DNA of 64,000 nt from Arenibacter arenosicollis (GTDB lineage Bacteria; Bacteroidota; Bacteroidia; Flavobacteriales; Flavobacteriaceae). The stretch is taken from the NCBI RefSeq assembly GCF_014397245.1, contig NZ_JACLHY010000004.1, positions 186,001 through 250,000 on the forward strand, given 5' to 3'. The position numbers and the translations under genes were made by a program. The notes beneath the pieces are model-generated. The model searched no databases, was not told the origin of the DNA, and worked only from the letters and a program-made list of their open reading frames with translations. This document shows, piece after piece, positions 63,176-64,000 of the stretch (the stretch's first letter is position 1; each line of letters opens with the position of its first letter).

Positions 63176-64000
63176 TTAAAATTTGAATGTTGCTCCCAGA
63201 GAAACTGTACGTGCTAGAGGATATGGTGTTTCATCAACTCCAGGCCTTAGCTCACCACGGTCATTCGGTTGAGGATTACCATATTCATAATCCGTAAAGA
63301 GGAAAAGGTTGTCTCCATTGACATAAACTCTGAAAGCATCAAGAAATGAGGTTTCATTTAAAGGGATAGTATAACCTAAGGATAAACTTCTCAACCATAC
63401 ATGGCTTGCATCAGAAATATACCAACTGTTCCCCTCGCGTTCCCATTTCCAAAAATTGGAAGTAGGTCCCGCATCACCGGACATGGTCGTATACCTAAAT
63501 CTATCCTTTGCCCTGGTCTCAACATTGAAGACCCCGTCCATGTTCATAGTGGTATGTTCTATTTGCGTGAAAACTTGATAGTTTTGCGCTCCAGTGAAAA
63601 CTACATTAAAATCAAACGCCTTATAATCCAGACCCATATTGAACGCATAAACAAATTCTGGATGTGGATTGCCTATTTCAACAAAATCTTGAAAATCATA
63701 GGTAATTTCGCCATCTCCATTAGCGTCCCAGTACTTGAACGAACCTGGTACGGCCCCATCCTGAACAGGTGATGCGTCAATTTCAGCTTGTGATTGGAAC
63801 ACTCCAAGGTATCTAAATCCGTGCAACATAGCAATGGGCCTACCTACTTGGGAGACATGATGTGCACCATAAATTCCACCAGTTCTTATTTCGTCGTTAT
63901 CCCCATCTATTTCGAGTACTTTGTTTTTATTGAACGAAATATTGAAATTACTACGGAACTTTAAGTCTTCGGTAATATTAGTTTTATAATTCAATCCTAA
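63176..64000 (-). CDS. SusC-family TonB-dependent transporter, C-terminal part
   Basis: Only the last part (about 275 residues) of the beta-barrel of a SusC protein is inside the window; the gene continues past base 64000. Motifs are SQVGRPIAMLHGFRYLGVFQ, YWDANGDGEITYDFQDF, NMGLDYKAFDFNVVFTGAQN and the C-terminal YPLARTVSLGATFKF ending in an aromatic residue, as in outer-membrane barrels. It pairs with the SusD gene 18 bp downstream. The promoter and any operator lie outside the window. Confidence 0.93.
   Translation of the reverse strand, partial: LGLNYKTNITEDLKFRSNFNISFNKNKVLEIDGDNDEIRTGGIYGAHHVSQVGRPIAMLHGFRYLGVFQSQAEIDASPVQDGAVPGSFKYWDANGDGEITYDFQDFVEIGNPHPEFVYAFNMGLDYKAFDFNVVFTGAQNYQVFTQIEHTTMNMDGVFNVETRAKDRFRYTTMSGDAGPTSNFWKWEREGNSWYISDASHVWLRSLSLGYTIPLNETSFLDAFRVYVNGDNLFLFTDYEYGNPQPNDRGELRPGVDETPYPLARTVSLGATFKF

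Noticed and set aside
1-64000. CRISPR arrays, tRNA or rRNA genes, insertion sequences
   Set aside because: No regularly spaced repeats, cloverleaf-like segments or transposase genes with terminal repeats were recognised by eye; a computed search could still find a small RNA.

Overview
The window is an AT-rich stretch of a marine-type Bacteroidota chromosome, most likely Flavobacteriaceae. The evidence is three SusC/SusD pairs, nine secreted family S1 sulfatases, an ECF sigma/FecR pair, lipoprotein signal peptides with Bacteroidota-style lipoboxes, and promoters with the TAnnTTTG -7 box. Almost every gene belongs to polysaccharide utilisation loci (PULs) for sulfated, rhamnose- and probably galactose-containing algal glycans. 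No rRNA, tRNA, CRISPR array or intact mobile element was seen.

Region 1 (1-18452, all minus strand): an ECF sigma factor and FecR-type anti-sigma factor lead into an STN-containing SusC, its SusD, a Tat-exported PhoD-like phosphatase, three sulfatases, a GH110 alpha-1,3-galactosidase-like beta-helix enzyme, and a fifth-type sulfatase cut by the left edge. This looks like a sulfated alpha-galactan or galactoside locus under trans-envelope sigma control.

Region 2 (18618-31037): a minus-strand catabolic block holds a sulfatase, a lipoprotein lactonase-like propeller, a KDPG/KDPGal aldolase, a 2-keto-3-deoxygalactonokinase, an NCS1-like permease, and a phosphorylative L-rhamnose pathway (kinase, isomerase, and aldolase fused to a short-chain dehydrogenase). 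A divergent GntR/LacI-type regulator sits beside it.

Region 3 (31344-50814): plus-strand genes are a sulfatase, SusC/SusD, a PVC-type cytochrome c propeller protein, an FG-GAP protein, a DUF1080 lipoprotein and a sulfatase fused to a GH78 alpha-L-rhamnosidase. Two minus-strand sulfatases follow.

Region 4 (51188-64000, minus strand): a YwqK-like pseudogene, then an operon of SusC/SusD with five genes of the planctomycete-like PSCyt/DUF1549/DUF1553 and DUF1501 families, including two membrane DUF2231 heme proteins.

The most striking unlabelled signal is a 45-bp regulatory module found five times, on both strands. It is an 18-nt operator (consensus close to CAGTACAGTACAGGATRG, with CAGGA invariant) placed exactly 19 nt upstream of a TAnnTTTG-type -7 box. 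It precedes the rhamnose operon, the sulfatase at 31344, the SusC at 33903, the sulfatase-GH78 gene and the minus-strand unit at 50814/50504. It ties the rhamnose catabolic genes and the rhamnan-type PUL into one regulon, most economically assigned to the adjacent GntR regulator. Region 1 lacks it and has its own sigma/anti-sigma pair. The likely substrate of regions 2-3 is a sulfated rhamnose polymer (ulvan-like or rhamnan); no ulvan lyase or GH105 is visible here, so that assignment stays an inference.
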